DNA of 64,000 nt from Cacajao melanocephalus (Eukaryota > Chordata > Mammalia > Primates > Pitheciidae): contig CAUYLG010026713.1 of the NCBI GenBank assembly GCA_963573385.1, positions 1 to 64,000 on the forward strand, given 5' to 3'. The notes under the pieces are model-generated. The model saw only the letters and a list, made by a program, of their open reading frames with translations, was not told the origin of the DNA and did not search any database. This document shows, piece by piece, positions 11,911-26,282 of the stretch (within the stretch, counting starts at the first letter, position 1; each line of letters opens with the position of its first letter). Position numbers and translations under genes: made by a program.

Positions 11911-12807
11911 GAGAATGTAGTGCATTTTTATAATATTATGTTGCCTCAGAATCCATGTTGAATATAGGTTGGACTTTCTCATACCATGAGCAGGGCTTGG
12001 TCATCCTCGACAAACTTTCCAGTTCTCTACCTCCTCCCAGGTCCTCAAGGTGGTTGATCAGATATCTGCCTTACACTACCGCCTCCTGGTGATCACCTTC
12101 CTGTGGGACAGCTAGACACAACCTACTTGATTGCCCCACTTACCCCCACAGCCCAAATGACTGCCCCAGTGACACCTTCTCAGTCAGAGTGATCCCACAG
12201 AACTTGTGGCTGCTTGATCTAAACTCACCGGCTAAAATTCCCTGAAGGAAACTGGCTTGAGTAATGCCCTAGATTCTAACGAAAGTGCTGGCCCACAGGT
12301 CCCTGGCTCTGTCTCTCTCTCCCTTGCTCCCCACTTGCTGGTTGAGTACCTGTGTCCTGCATGGCTTCCTGCTTCCTGTTGGCCATGCATGGCTGTCCTC
12401 TTCTCTCTGGGCTCTCATTACGCAATACAATACAAATGCTACTACTGCTTTGTGCTCTGCTGTGCTGTCTGCTGTGTGTTCTCCCTGACCCACACACCCA
12501 AACCCAACTCTCCGGTACAGATCAGGGCTCTCTCCTAGAGAGTGGGTACTTGATAAGAACAAACTAGACACAGTCAGGCAAGGGCCACAAGGACATCAGC
12601 CAGTATAAACAAGTTTTGTGGGAAAGAGACACCTCATCACAGGTTGGACCAGGTGCCTAAGCAGGCATTAGACCACCTGTCAGGATAAAGAAGAACCCAT
12701 TAAAGCACACTGTAAACCTCTACGACCCCGCAGCCGCATTAGATCATAACTAGAATCTGTAACCACTTTCCAGAGACAGACTTCAATAACAAATCAGAGG
12801 AAAATAC
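11911..12807. mobile_element. Unclassified ~0.9-kb insertion in the old L1, LTR-like
   Basis: This segment separates two adjacent parts of one antisense L1, so it entered after that L1. It is C/T-rich in the middle (12290-12500) and ends AT-rich. The composition and size suit a solo LTR, but I cannot identify TG...CA ends, a clean target duplication or the family. Frames of up to 100 codons on both strands at 12257-12571 overlap each other and look accidental. Confidence 0.55.
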
Positions 12808-13516
12808 CACAACACTGTATTTTGAAGAGCAGATTTTTTTTTAATTTTATGAAGTCCAATTTATAAATTTGTATATTTTACGACTAATGCTTTTAAAGTC
12901 ATAACTACGAAAACTTTGCCTAATGCAAGATCATACGATTACAAAGAATGTCTCATGTTTTCTTCTAGAAATTATATACTTTTGAGTCTTAGAGATCGAG
13001 ATTCCTGATCTACTGTAACTTTTATAAATGACAAGTAGTTTGTTTTTTATTTTTTCACCGGATATACAATTATTCCAAGACCATTTGTTTAAAAAGCTAT
13101 GCCTTTTTCCACTAAATTGCCTGGGCACTATTGTTGAAAATTAATTGACCATATATGTGTAGACCTATTTCTGGACTTTCTATTCTGATCCACTGATCTA
13201 CTTGTCTATCTTAACACCAATACCACACTGCATTGATTACTGCGGCCTATAATAAGTCATAAAACCAAGTACTGTTAGAGTCAAATGTCTATAAAAAGCC
13301 TTCTGAGATTGATTCTATAGATCAATTTGGGGAGAATTAATATCTTAACAATATTGAGTCATCTTAACAGTAAACATGGTATAGCTCTCGATGTATTTGT
13401 CTTCAATAATTTCTGCCAGCAGTGTTTTGTAGTTTTCTGTAGTTTTTGTAGTTTAAGTGTGGCACATCTCTTGTCCAACTTAGATTTCTAATGTTATTAA
13501 GAATAATATTTTTTCA
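12808..13516 (-). mobile_element. Old L1 ORF2 segment, antisense (continuation of 11245-11910)
   Basis: Begins with ATTTTGAAGAGCAGA and ATGAAGTCCAATTTAT. CCTAATGCAAGATCAT, CAAGACCATTTGTTTA, TTGATTACTGCGGC, CTATAGATCAATTTGGGGAG and GTGTTTTGTAGTTTTC follow. All are antisense L1 ORF2 blocks in the correct order. It ends at the insertion point of the full-length plus-strand L1. Confidence 0.88.
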
Positions 13517-16500
13517 TGAAGAGGAGCTTAAGATGGCTGATGAGATGCATTTTATGCCCATCTCCTCCACTTAGAAGAACCAAAAGAATGTATAGTCACA
13601 TTTTGAATACATTATCCAAGAGAGAATGTGAATTCAACAGAGAAGTAACAGGAAATACCAAAAGTGAGGTAAGGAAAAGGAAGAGGGCAGCCTGCCTAGC
13701 TGGGATTGGTTGGGAGCCAAGAGTGACTTCCCAACACAAGGAAAGGCTGAGTGAGAAACTTCCAGTGGCCCACATATCCACCATGGAATTATGCAACTCT
13801 GGCCATGGGAGAATCCTTCAACCCTCTCCAGCCCTGAAACTAACACCAGAAGCTGCCAGGAGACCATGGAACAGAGCTGCTCCAGGGAGGGAGCTCATGC
13901 TGGGTCCCACAACTCCCTGAGACCTAAGTGGCTACAGCAAGGCACCATTTTCAAGCCTAGCCTTTGGCAGACTGCATGATGTCCTAGGGGCCAACAGGGC
14001 TGCTACTGAGGCATTACAGAAATTCAGACTGTCATTGCTGGGATGGGGGAACAAGCAGGAAGTACTCCCACAGCTGAGGATAAGAACCAAGTGAGGCACA
14101 GGCTACTGCCACCAGGGCTGGGGGACATGTCCTGCGGGGACCGGGAGCTGAGAGGGGTGCACATCCCTCTGCATCAACTGAGGCTTTGGCTACCAAGGAC
14201 GGACTCACCCTCTCCAGTGGCAGGGCCTTGGTGTGGCTGCTCCCATTCTTCACTGAGCACTCCCACCTGGGGCCTGAGGATAGTCCCACCCCCACCAACC
14301 AAAGCTGGCACCTGCTCTCACCACTGGGGTCTTGAGTACAAGCCCACCCAGCCTGGTTTCACCCTCTTCCCTATTCCAAGACCAAACATGTAGCCCAGGG
14401 TCCTGGGAATTACGCAAACCAATCCAACATTGTGGGTGCCTTAGCACTCCTTCCAGGGGCCTGAACTTGGATCTCATCTCCCAGCTGCTATCACCTCAGC
14501 GGGTACCTACCTGCAAGGACCACTTGTGGATCTAGACACTGGCCCTCCCAGCTCATGGCAGCCACCACCAACATAAATGTACATCACCCAGGACCCAGAG
14601 TATCATCCCACCACTGCTACTGTCATCACCCATGCTATGCCAGTTTCCCAGGAGCCCAACAACCTACCCACCAGCTTGGTCCACTGCTGCTATTACCAGC
14701 ACCCAAGCAAGACACCTGGATACCCAATAATTGACCTAGTGCTAACTACCAGCACAGGTACCAGGATACACCACCCCAAGAGATGAAGATGGGCATGCTC
14801 AATCCAATGCTGCTACTAGTGGGGCCTTAAGTCTGGCTCAGCTGGCATCCTAGTCCCTAGCACAACTTCACCACAGCCTCCGCTACTAACTGCTCCCTAA
14901 CCTACTGAAGAAATCACAGACACCACTAATGCTGTTTACAGACAAAGCTATCATATAGAGACTTCACTATTGCATGCACCCAGAATGTCCCAACCAACAC
15001 GACGGATTCATCTTCAGGAAAAAGTCCTCCCTATGAAGTGAATTCAAAAATACAAGGAAGCAACTGTTATACCAGAAGTGCAGACATCAAAGTATGAACA
15101 CAGGAAACATGAGAAAGCAGAAAAAAATGACCCTCCCTAAAGGAACACAATAATTCTCCAACAATAATAGATCTTAATCAAAAAGAAATTTTTGAAATCC
15201 CAAAGAATTCAAAATACTGATTTTAAAGAAGCTCAGTGAGATACAAGAGAATTCTGAAAAATAATACAAAGAAATCAGAAAAAGAATTCATGACATACAT
15301 GGGACATTTTCCAAAGAGACAGATACTTTTTTAAAAAACCAAACAAATTTGGAACTGAAGATCCATTGAAGGAGATACAAAACGCATTTGAAAACTTTAA
15401 CAATAGACTAAATTAGGGAGAAGAAAGAATCTCTGTATTTGAAATAATCCAGTCAGATAAAAATAAAGAAAAAAGAATACAGAAATCATTCATGATATTT
15501 GGAATAACATAAAGTGACAGAATATTCTAGTTATCAGTATCCCCAAGGGTGAAGAGACAAAGGAAGGGCTAGAAAACCTATTTAATGAAATAATCGATGA
15601 AAACTTTCCAAGTCTAGCAGAAGATTTAGACATTTAGATAAAGAAGGCTCAGTGATTCCCAGGCAGACACAATGCAAAAAGACCTTCTCTATGGCAATAT
15701 TATGTCAGACTCTCTAAAGCTAAAGATAAAGAGCAAATCCTGAAACCATCAAGAGAAAAGTATCTAGTGGTCTGTAAAGGAAAGCCCATCAGACTGACAG
15801 CAAATTTATGAGCAGAAACCTTACAGGCCAGAAGAGAATGGGATGATATATTCAAAGTGCTAGGGGAAACAAAACAAAACAAAACAAAAAAACCTGCCAT
15901 CCAAGAAGACTATATCCAGCAAAATTATACTTTGTTAATAAAATCCTCCCAAGACAAGCAAATGCTGAGGGAATTTGTTACCACTACATCATTCCTAGAA
16001 GAAATGCTCAACAGAGTCCTAAACCTGGAAGCAGAAAGATGACATTTACCAACATGAAAATACATGAAAGCATAAAACTCAGTGGTAAAGCATCACACAA
16101 AGAAGGAAGAGAAAGGACTTAAATGGTATCACTAGAAAAATCCACCAAATTAATAAGCAAAAAAGAAACAAAGAATACATAAAACAAGAAAACAATTAAC
16201 AGTATGACAGGAACAAAGCCTGTCATATACTAACCTTGAATGCAAAGAGGTTAAATAATCAACTTAAAAAAAAAAAAAACAGAATGGCTGAATATATTTT
16301 AAAAACATGATCCAACTAAATGCTGCTTATGAGAAACTAGCCTTGCCAGTAAAGACACATATGGACTGAAATTAAAAGGATGGAAAAAATATTTTGTACA
16401 AATTGGAAACCCAAAGTGAGAAGAAGCTATAGTTATATAAGATAAAACAGACTTTAAGCCAAGAAAAGTAAAAGACAAAGACAAAGAAAGTAATTAAATA

Positions 16501-16596
16501 GTGATAATGGATAAATTCCAGGAATAGGATATAACAATTCTAAATAAATATGTACCCAACACCAGAGCATCCAGATTCATAAAGCAAATATTACTA

Positions 16597-16599
<3 letters not shown>

Positions 16600-16634
<35 letters not shown>
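16600..16634. repeat. (GA)n microsatellite inside the L1 ORF2
   Basis: Seventeen uninterrupted GA repeats within the endonuclease-coding part of the decayed ORF2. Confidence 0.97.
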
Positions 16635-16637
<3 letters not shown>

Positions 16638-17329
16638 TCAAATACAAAAATAGTGGGAGACTTCAATATTCCATTCTCAGCATTAGACAGATCATCTAGA
16701 CAGAAAATCAACAAAGAATCATTAGATGTAAACCAGACTTTAGACCAAATGAACCTAACAGACATTTACAGAGCACTCTACCCAACAACTTCAGAATATA
16801 TATTTTAATCAGCACATGGAACATTCTCCAGGGCAGACTACAAAACAAGTCTCAACAAATTTTTTAAAATCATGTATCAAGTATCTTCTTAGATCACAAT
16901 AGAATAAAACTATAAATCAATACCAATAGGAATTTTGGAAACTACACAAATACATGGAAATTCAACATGTTCTTTGGTCAATAAAGAATGAAAATCAAAA
17001 AAATTCTTGAAACAAATGAAAATAAAAACACAACATACCAAAACCTGTGTGATACAGCAAAAGCAGAGCTAAGAGGGAATTTTATAGCAATAAATGCGTA
17101 CCTGAACAAAGCAGACAGGTTACAAATTTAACAATCTACTAATACATCTCGAGGACCTAGAAGTACAGAAACAAATCGAACCAAAAATTAGCAGAAGAAA
17201 AGACATAATAAAAATCAGAGCAGAACTAGATGGCATACAGACCAGAAAAACAACACAAAGGATGAATGAAACAAGAACTTGGTTTTTCAAAAGATAAACC
17301 ACTAGCTAGACTAACCAAGAAAAAAAGAA

Positions 17330-17626
<297 letters not shown>

Positions 17627-18691
17627 TTAATAAACAAGAAGAGAGAAGAACCAAAGAAAACAAAATCAGAAATGAATAAGGAGGCATTACAACTGATACC
17701 ACAGAAATACAAAAGATCATCAAAGACTATTATGAAAAACTATATACTCACAAACTAGAAAACCTGGAGAAAACTGATATATTCCAAGAAATATACAACC
17801 TGCCAAGATTGAATCAGGAGAAAATAAAAATCCTGAACAGACTAGTAAGGAATAGTGAGACTGACTCAGTAATAAAAGACTCCTAATACAGAAAAGCCCA
17901 GGTCCAGATGAATTCGCAGCAGAATGCTACCAAAAGTACAAAGAAGAACTAATACTAATCCTCCTGAAACTATTCCAAAATATCAAAGAGAAGGGAATTC
18001 TTCCTAATTCATTCTACAAGGCCAGAATTACCCTGATGCCAAAACCAGACAAGAATATGACCAAATAAAACTACAGGCCAATATCCCTGATGAACACAGA
18101 CACAATAATACTCAACAAAAAATTAGCAAACCAAATCCAACAGCACATCAGAAAGATAATATACCATAATCAAGTGAGATTTATACCAGGAATATAAGTA
18201 TGGTTGAATATATACGAATCAATAAACATGATACATCACAAAATAGAATGAAAGACAAAAGCCATATGGCCATCTCGATAAATGCAGAAAAGCATTTGAT
18301 AAAATTGAACATCTCCTCATGATGAACACTCTCAACAAACTAAGCATAGTGGTAACATACCTCAAAATAATGAAGCCATATATGACAAATCCAAAACCAA
18401 TATAATACTAGGGGAAAGTTGAAAGTGTTTTCTCAAAGAATTAGAAGAAGATAAGGATATGTACTTTCATCACTCCTATTCAATATAATACTGGAAGTCC
18501 TAGCCAGAGCAGCCAGGCAAGAGAAAGAAATAAAAGGAAACCAAATTGAAAAAAAAAAAGGAAGTCAAATTGTCCTTCTTTGCTGATGATACAATTTTAT
18601 CCAGAAAAAACTAAAGACTGCACCAAAAAAACTTTTAGATTTGATAAATGAATTCATAAGTTGCAGGATGAAAAATCAACATACAAAAGTC

Positions 18692-19014
<323 letters not shown>

Positions 19015-20239
19015 TCAAGAAAGAAATCAAGAAGACAATTACATTTACAAGTTACACAAAATACCTAGGAATAAATTTAACCAAGAAAATGAACGATTTC
19101 TATAAGGAAAACTACAAAATGCTGACAAAAGAAATTGAAGATGACACAAACGGAAAAGCATCCCACGTTCATGGATAGGAAGAATTACTATCATTAGAAT
19201 GACCATACTGCCCAAACAAATCTACAGATTCAACTCAAGCCTTATCAAAATACCGACCTCATTCATAGAATTAGAGAAAACAATCCTAAAATTCATATAG
19301 AACCAAAAAAGAGCACAAAACGCTAAAGCAATCCTGAGCAAAAAGAACAAAGCTGGAGGCATTACTTTACCTGACTTCAAAATATATAACAAAGGTACAG
19401 TAACCAGAACAATGTGGAACTTATATAAAAATAGAGACAGAAATCAGTGGAGCAGAATAGAGAACCCAGAAATAAAATCACATATTTATAACCAACTAAC
19501 CTTCAACAAACTTGACAAGAACTTACACTGGGGGAAAAGAACACCTTCTTCAATAAATGGTCCTGGAAAAAACTGAATAGCAACATGCAGAAGAATGAAA
19601 TTAGACCTTATCTTTCACCACACACAAAAATCAATTCAAAATGGATTAAACACTTAAATGTAAGACCTGAAACTACAAAAATACTAGAAGAAAACCTAGG
19701 GAAAATGCTGCTGGACATTGGTCTAGATAAAAATTTATGACTAAGACCTCAAAAGCATAGGCAACAAAAACAAAAAGAGACAAATTGAACTATATTAAAC
19801 TAAAAAGCTTCTGCACAGCAAAGAAAACAATCAGCAGAGTGAAAAGACAACCTGTTGAATAGGGAGAAAGTATTTGCAAACTATTCCTCTGACAGAGGAC
19901 TAACATCCAGAATATAAAGGAACTCAAACAACCAAAAGGGAAAAATCCAAATAGTCCCATTAAAAAGTGAACAAAGGACATGAATAGATATTTCTTAAAA
20001 GAAGACACATAAACAGTCAACAAGTATGTGAAAAAATGTTCAACATAATCATCAGAGAAATGCAAATCAAAACCATAATGAGATGTCATCTTGAACTATT
20101 CAGAATGACTATTATTAAAAATAGAATGGCCATTATCAAAAAATTACAGGTGTTGGCAAGGATGCAGGAAAAAGAAAATACATACTACTGGTAGGAATGA
20201 AAACTAGTACAGGCACTACGAAAAACAGTACAGAAGATT

Positions 20240-20242
<3 letters not shown>

Positions 20243-20279
<37 letters not shown>

Positions 20280-20280
20280 A
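20243..20280. repeat. (CA)n microsatellite in the L1 3' part
   Basis: About fifteen CA repeats plus a CAAACACACA variant inside the ORF2 end of the L1. Confidence 0.97.
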
Positions 20281-20929
20281 AAACTAAAAATAAAATTACC
20301 ATTCAATCAAGCAGTCCCACTACTGGGTACCTACCCAAAGGAAATAAAATCAATATATCAAAATAGTACCTGCACTCCCATGTTTATCACAGTACTAGTC
20401 ACAATAACAAAGATATGGAATCAACTTAAGTACTGATCAAAGGATGAATGGATAAAGAAAATGTAGTATATGTACACAAAGGAATACATGCAGCCATAAA
20501 AAGAATAAAATCATGTCAGTTGCAGCAACATGTACAGAACTCAAAGTTATTACCTTAAGTGAAATAAGCCAGGTACAAAAAGAAAAATAGCTTATGTTCT
20601 CCCTTATATGTGGAAGCTAAAATATTTGATCACATGGAGGTACAAAATGGAAAGATAGATACTACAGTCTAGGAAGGGTAAATGGGGGTTGGGGAGAGGA
20701 TGAAGAGGAAAGGAAGTGGGCTACAAACCTTCAGTAAGATAGAGGAAATAAATTCAATAATATCAGAGTAGGGTGAACGTATTTAACAAAACTATATTGT
20801 ATTCAGGCGATGGACATCTTACATATCCTGATGTGATCACTACACATTATGTACATGTAACAAAATTTCACGTGTCCCATAAATTTGTACAATTAAAAAA
20901 ATAGCAGATAAAAAACTAATAAGTTACCT

Positions 20930-21445
20930 TAATATTTAAGTATTTGTTGCTAGTATACAGATATAAAATTGATTTTTGTATGCTGATCTTGTATCCAGTA
21001 GCATTGGTAAACTTACTCATTAGTTCAGTAGCTTTGTTTTGATTCTGTAGGATGTTCTACAGAGTCAAACATACTTAGTGAGAGGAAAGACAGTTTTACT
21101 TCTTCCTTCTCAATTCCGATGCCTCTTTCTTTCTTGCCTATTGAACTTGCTGGAACCTCCAGTAAAATATTGAATAGAAGAGATGAGAGCAGGTTTCCTT
21201 GCCTTACTCCTCATCTTAGAGGAAAGTATTCAGTCTTGCACCACTAAATACGATGTTAGTGCTAGATTTTTCATAAATGCCAGGCATCTGAGGAAGTTTC
21301 CTTCTATTATCAGTTTCCTGAACATTTGTATCTGAAAGGAGTGTTGCATTTTGTCAAATTATCTCACTGCATATTCTAAAATGATACTGTTTTCGTTTTT
21401 AGTCTATTAAGATGGTGAATTATACTGGTTAATTTTAGATAATAT
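20930..21445 (-). mobile_element. Old L1 ORF2 segment, antisense (continuation of 12808-13516)
   Basis: GTTGCTAGTATACAGATATA, TGATCTTGTATCCAGTAGCA, ATGTTCTACAGAGTC, GTTTTACTTCTTCCTTC, TTGAATAGAAGAGATGAGAG and AGGAAAGTATTCAGTC continue the antisense L1 exactly where it was left at 13516. This joins the two halves of one host element around the plus-strand L1. Confidence 0.88.
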
Positions 21446-24400
21446 GATGCTCTGAAAATGCTCAAAGCTTACATTTACTTCTCAGTCACCCACCACACAA
21501 AACTGCTAATGAATGCTAAATTTCCAGTCAACTGAAATCCCTAAGTCTTTATTGAACACCCACCATGTGCTTCAAACAGAACTTTAATGAACTCATCATG
21601 AACATGTCGCTCCTGGGACCTAGTGTAGAGTATTAATTAGCCCACTGTCCTAGTCTCAAAATACATAATCTACTGCACACACACATGCAAAAGTCTTAAT
21701 GTACAATATTCAGATCCTGGTTCAAGGCAACAAGAGCAGCTGGATCGTAAAGCACCAACAATTCTACCAATGGACAGCAATGCAGACCCCTGGCTGAGCC
21801 AGGGGGAAGAGCAGGCACTTCTAGCCAGGACAGAAGGACTGGCAAAGGGAGACGGGTGACTCAGGCATACACGTTTACGCCCAATCTTTCCCAAATTTCC
21901 ACTGAATTGAGTGAAGAAATGAGGAAAATCAACCACTGGAAAGCGCAGATGCAGGGCCCTCCGCAAGCTCCCATCTGACAGTATGGGCGGTGGGTTCTAG
22001 AGGCCCCTCTCCTGCCTTTCCTGAAAGGCAATGTCCCATGGAGGTGGTGGGTGAGGGAGACGCTGGGGGCACACGGCTGCAGAGGCTGGCCCCAGCCACA
22101 CAGGGTGCCACATGGGACTGGAGGCCACCAAGGCTCCTCTCAGCACCCCACATGGCTAGGGGTCCCAGAACTGGTGTGAGGCACAGTCCAAGTGAACTTT
22201 CATCCATCTCAGAGTCAGAAAGACCTTAAAGGAGATCCCGGTGAAAAATGAGGGGCCGCAGCAGAAAATGTCCACACACGCTGGGAAGAAGACAAGACCA
22301 GGACTGACTTCTCCTTCAGGGAGCAACAAATAGAAAGAAAGAAACACGGAGACAAAAAAAAAAAAAAAAATCCCTGTCATATGAAGAAAAACACAAAAAC
22401 GCAGGAGGAAGTAGAAGAACTCATGTTCAGAAATACGTACAAAAAGAAACAGGTGATTTTAGTCAATGGCCTCTTATGTGCTTGCAGAGACAAGAAGGAA
22501 AACAAAACTCAAGAGATTAAAAATTGTAAAATGGTAGTCAAAAAAGAAAAGGAAATACGAATAAGAAAATTATACTTGGCTTTACAATAGCTTTAGATAA
22601 CATCTAGAGAAACTGTAATCACAAGAAGAAATAATTATCAAAATTACAAATTTTATTTAGTTACTTTCCATATTCTTCATCTTCTGTTTTCTTACCTGAC
22701 ATCAGGGGAGAGGAGCCCTATCAGTGGAGCTCAGGTGCACTGTCCAGTAGACGGATGCAAGGAGGAGGGAGGCAGGTCGCCTTCGATTATGCACCGCGTC
22801 CAACGTGAGGCCACCACCTGCCGACCTCCCTGCGTTCACCATGTCCTGTGGTGGTGAGCACTACCATCCCCAGGGTCCACTGTGCACCTCAGGGCTACAA
22901 GAGACGGCCAGCCAGGTGAAAACCTGGCAAGGCAGCAAGGTAGGACTTTAGGACCCCAGAGAGAACTTGCAACCATGGTGGGGAAGAGGCAGGCTGACCT
23001 GCATGCCAACCCAGAGTTTTAGAGAAAGGCACCTAAAAGGTCCAGACACCAGCTCTCTCCTCTGTAGGGCGAACACATGACCTGCCTAGCTAGGTGGTTC
23101 CAGGAATTAAACGCACAAAGCACCACAGGGGGCGCCCCTTCAAAGATCCCTTTCATTTCACGGATGCAGGCCTCCAGCTGCCGGCATGGGTGATGCGCCC
23201 ACAGTCCCAGCACAGGCTGCAGACAGCCCTGCATGAGCACCCATGTCTTCTAATGGTGAGCATGCACTGTCACCTGCATTCAGGGACAGGTTTGGGAGGG
23301 CCAGCGTTTACCCTGAGGAACAGGTCGTCCAACATTCTCTCAACAGTAGAAACTGGTGTCCACTCAATTCAAATCACAGAATAACCACAAGAGAGCACTA
23401 TGGGAAAGCAAACCCATCTCATGCCACCCACAGTGCCTTGTGGGGCCCTGGAACTGAGCTGGGCCTATGTCAATATAAGAAGACAAGGATTAAGTGGAGA
23501 AACAAATGGAAGAGGGGCAGAGGCTAAGTTCGCACAGGCAGTGCAGTCTGCAGCCAGTGCCACACAAAGCCTTGAACCTACTTCTGGTAACGATCCCCAA
23601 ACAGCCCTTAACAGAGGAGTGGAGGCACCACCCTTCTGCAACACCCGACACATGCTCATCTGCCATCGGTCGTCAGGCTCTGATTGCACCCTGGAGTTCT
23701 GGCATTCCCAAGTCAGACGGAACAGGCAGAGGTGCCTGTGGTGGAGACAAGGGGATGAAGGCACAGCAGGCTAGGGGTACCCGGCTCCCTGCTCACAAGG
23801 CGGACAGGGCACATCCTCAGCCAGGCCTCCAGCTGCAGGTGGCACTCCGGGAAAGCCTGCTGCTGCCGTGGGGAGGGCCAAGCACACCAGAGCAATGGGT
23901 GAAGGTAGCAGGAGGCAGAGCCTTCAGCTTCATGCAGTGTGCGTACTCAACTGCTGTGTTCTGAACTGTCTTCAACGTTTCCTTTGCTCAACAAATTTAA
24001 ATCTCCACAATTTAGAAAGAAAAAGTTGTGCTGCTCTATTACACTTAATCAAGTTGAATTACCAGGAAGCTATCACCACAAGAATGTGATAATGATAAAC
24101 TGGCAAATGTGAATACATCTCCCCTCAAATAAATCTGCTTTGCCACCCCTAAGAAACCATGATGATGTCCCACAATCTGATGCTCAGTAACAAGAATTCT
24201 GCCAGTGATTTTCACTGAGCAATTGAAACGCCTTCAGGAATTTATTGTAAGCAAAAGCAAAGCCAAGTACAACACAATATAACAGATGTGAGAGTCTCAC
24301 AGTGCTGGAAACCTTCATCTGGTCCAAGTGCTTTCGCTGAGGAAGTGAGGGTGGGTCACCGCCACCCATGCAGGGAGCATCAGTAAAGGCCCATGGCAAG

Positions 24401-25004
24401 GCTAGGCCTCCGCAGGCACCACGGACGGCTGCACGCAGAGGCGCCCGATAGCCCAGGCTCTCCCCGCCAAAGGGTGAGAAGGCAAATGCCCCATAGTGCA
24501 TGCTCCAGTGCAGCTGGGAGGGAAGCAGCCAGCCACCTGCAGGACAGAAGCTGGTGCACCTTGGCAGCAAGGACACTGGCACAGTGGCCTTTGGTGAACA
24601 TGGGTAGTGGCACTGGTCCTAGAACTACAGGCATCCTTCTCAAACAATCAAGCAAAAAGCAAACCTGCTAGACCTCACTGAAACACGAGCAGGATATGTG
24701 CCCTCGCTCACACTGCCTGCCCCTCTGACAGGCCTCCTTCTGCCAGCTCAGGGCCCAGCACAGGCCCCCTCCTCTCTGAGAGCCTGTCAGTGCCCCCAGG
24801 GCACCACCTGCAGGGGCCCGGGGACTGACACGAGCACCAGAGCCGTAGCAGGGGCCATGCCATGGCCTCCCAACTGGCCAGCACAGAGCTGCCTCACCAT
24901 GAAGGGCTGTCCTTTCCTGAGCAAGTCCTTCCACCTCCCCACGCCCTATTTTTTAAAAAGGGGATAAAAAAGTGCCACCTCGAGAAGGCAAAATAGTGCA
25001 GTGC
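21446..25004. other. Repeat-poor, GC-richer block (first part), no gene identified
   Basis: I found no Alu, L1 or LTR in about 3.5 kb, apart from an A-run at 22353-22370 and a weak MIR-like trace near 21545. Several overlapping frames of 90-156 codons exist on both strands (for example 23494-23964 plus and 24184-24582 minus). None resembles a known family or shows an obvious exon with splice sites. It may be non-coding, or hold exons I cannot recognise. Confidence 0.4.
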
Positions 25005-25560
25005 AGCTGCTGTGGAAAACACTCTGGTGGTTCCTCAATCAGTTAAACACAGAGTCTCTACATGTCCCCAGGTGCACGCCTAAGGAACCGGAAAGAGGTG
25101 TCAAACAAAAACTTATACAAGGATGTTCATGGTGGCACTATTCGCAACGGCTGAAACGCAGAAAAACAAATGTCACTAACCGATAAACGGATGTGGCATA
25201 TTCATACAATGGAGCAATATTCAGCCATAAACAGGAATGAAATTCTGATACATGCTACAACGATGTAGACAAACCTCAAAAACAGGATGCTAAGTGAAAG
25301 AAGCCAGACATTGTATGGTTCCATTTATATTAAATACCCAACTCGGGCAAATCTGCAGACAGAAATTAGACTGGTGGTTGCCAGGGGCTGGGAAAGGGGG
25401 ACTGGGAGGGGCACAGGGCTTCACTTTGGGTGGATCAGAATGTTCTGGAAGTAGGCAGACGTGGTGGCTGCACAGCGCCATGGCTGTGCTCAATGCCCAC
25501 TGAGGTATACACTTGAAAATGGCACAGTTTAAGTTATGTGAATGATGTCTCCATTCAAAG
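25005..25560 (+). mobile_element. L1M 3' end, plus strand
   Basis: CTGTGGAAAACACTCTGGTG, ACTTATACAAGGATGTTCAT, CATACAATGGAGCAATATTC and TGGTTGCCAGGGGCTGGGAA appear in order. ATACACTTGAAAATGG closes the match. Together these are the end of ORF2 and the 3' UTR of a mammalian-wide L1. The copy is heavily 5'-truncated. Confidence 0.88.
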
Positions 25561-25570
25561 TGGGGAGGGG

Positions 25571-25672
25571 AGTGGCCCCCTCACAGAGCTGCTGTCAGGG
25601 TCAAAGCTGAGTACTCTGTTAGTGAGTGTGTGTGTGTAAGTGTTCATTCATCTCATCAGTGCCTGACACAGT
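25571..25672 (+). mobile_element. Possible MIR fragment with an internal GT tract
   Basis: CCCTCACAGAGCTGCTGTCA resembles the MIR block CTCATAGGGTTGTTGTGAGG, and CAGTGCCTGACACAG resembles the MIR 3' block CAGTGCCTGGCACATAG. A short GT repeat lies between them. Confidence 0.5.
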
Positions 25673-25983
25673 TGTGATACTACTTTCCCTGTTCTGTTGT
25701 TGATTGTGTTGCCTTTCCCCCCGCTTTTTTTTTAAAGAAAGAAAGAAAAATCCACAAGTTAACTGGCTCTGAAGCCCTAAAGAGGCGAGAAAACTCTCAG
25801 GACAGGCAGAGCCCTGGCAGCCGCACAGCTTTCATGTTGAGAGGAACTCAGCCTCTTCCCTCCAGCCTTCTCAATGACCAATGAGTGTCGGGGACATCTG
25901 TGGGCATCTGCTGGGGCCTGTGCTCACACAGGCCAGCTTCAGGCTACTTTCCCAAAGTGTAAATTATGTAAAACACGGGGCGT

Positions 25984-26282
25984 TTGTCTGCTCCACTGCC
26001 ATAACAGAACACCACAGACTGGGGGGCTTCAACAGAAGCTGGAAATCGAAATCAGGGTACTGGCTGGGTTGGGATCTGCTGCAGGCACTCTTCCCAGTTT
26101 TTGCAGATGGCTGCCTCCCCGCTGTGTCCTCACATGGGTGGCCACAGTCCTGTCCAATTTGTGCCCCACCCTCATGACCTCATTAACCTTAATCACCTCC
26201 CAAGGGCCCCATCTCCCAAAGCAGTCACAATAGAGGTTTGGGCTTCAACACGTGAACTTTGGGGCACAGTTCGGTCCACAGC
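25984..26282 (-). mobile_element. MLT1-type MaLR LTR, antisense
   Basis: CATAACAGAACACCACAGAC, GATGGCTGCC, GTGTCCTCACATGG, ACCCTCATGACCTCATTAAC and ATCACCTCCCAAGGGCCCCA match the reverse complement of an MLT1 LTR. GGGCTTCAACACGTGAA closes the match. A middle segment is deleted. No internal MaLR region is attached. Confidence 0.85.

Noticed and set aside
21540..21640. Possible MIR (TTTATTGAACACCCACCATG)
   Set aside because: Only about 25 bases resemble the MIR end and the rest does not align.
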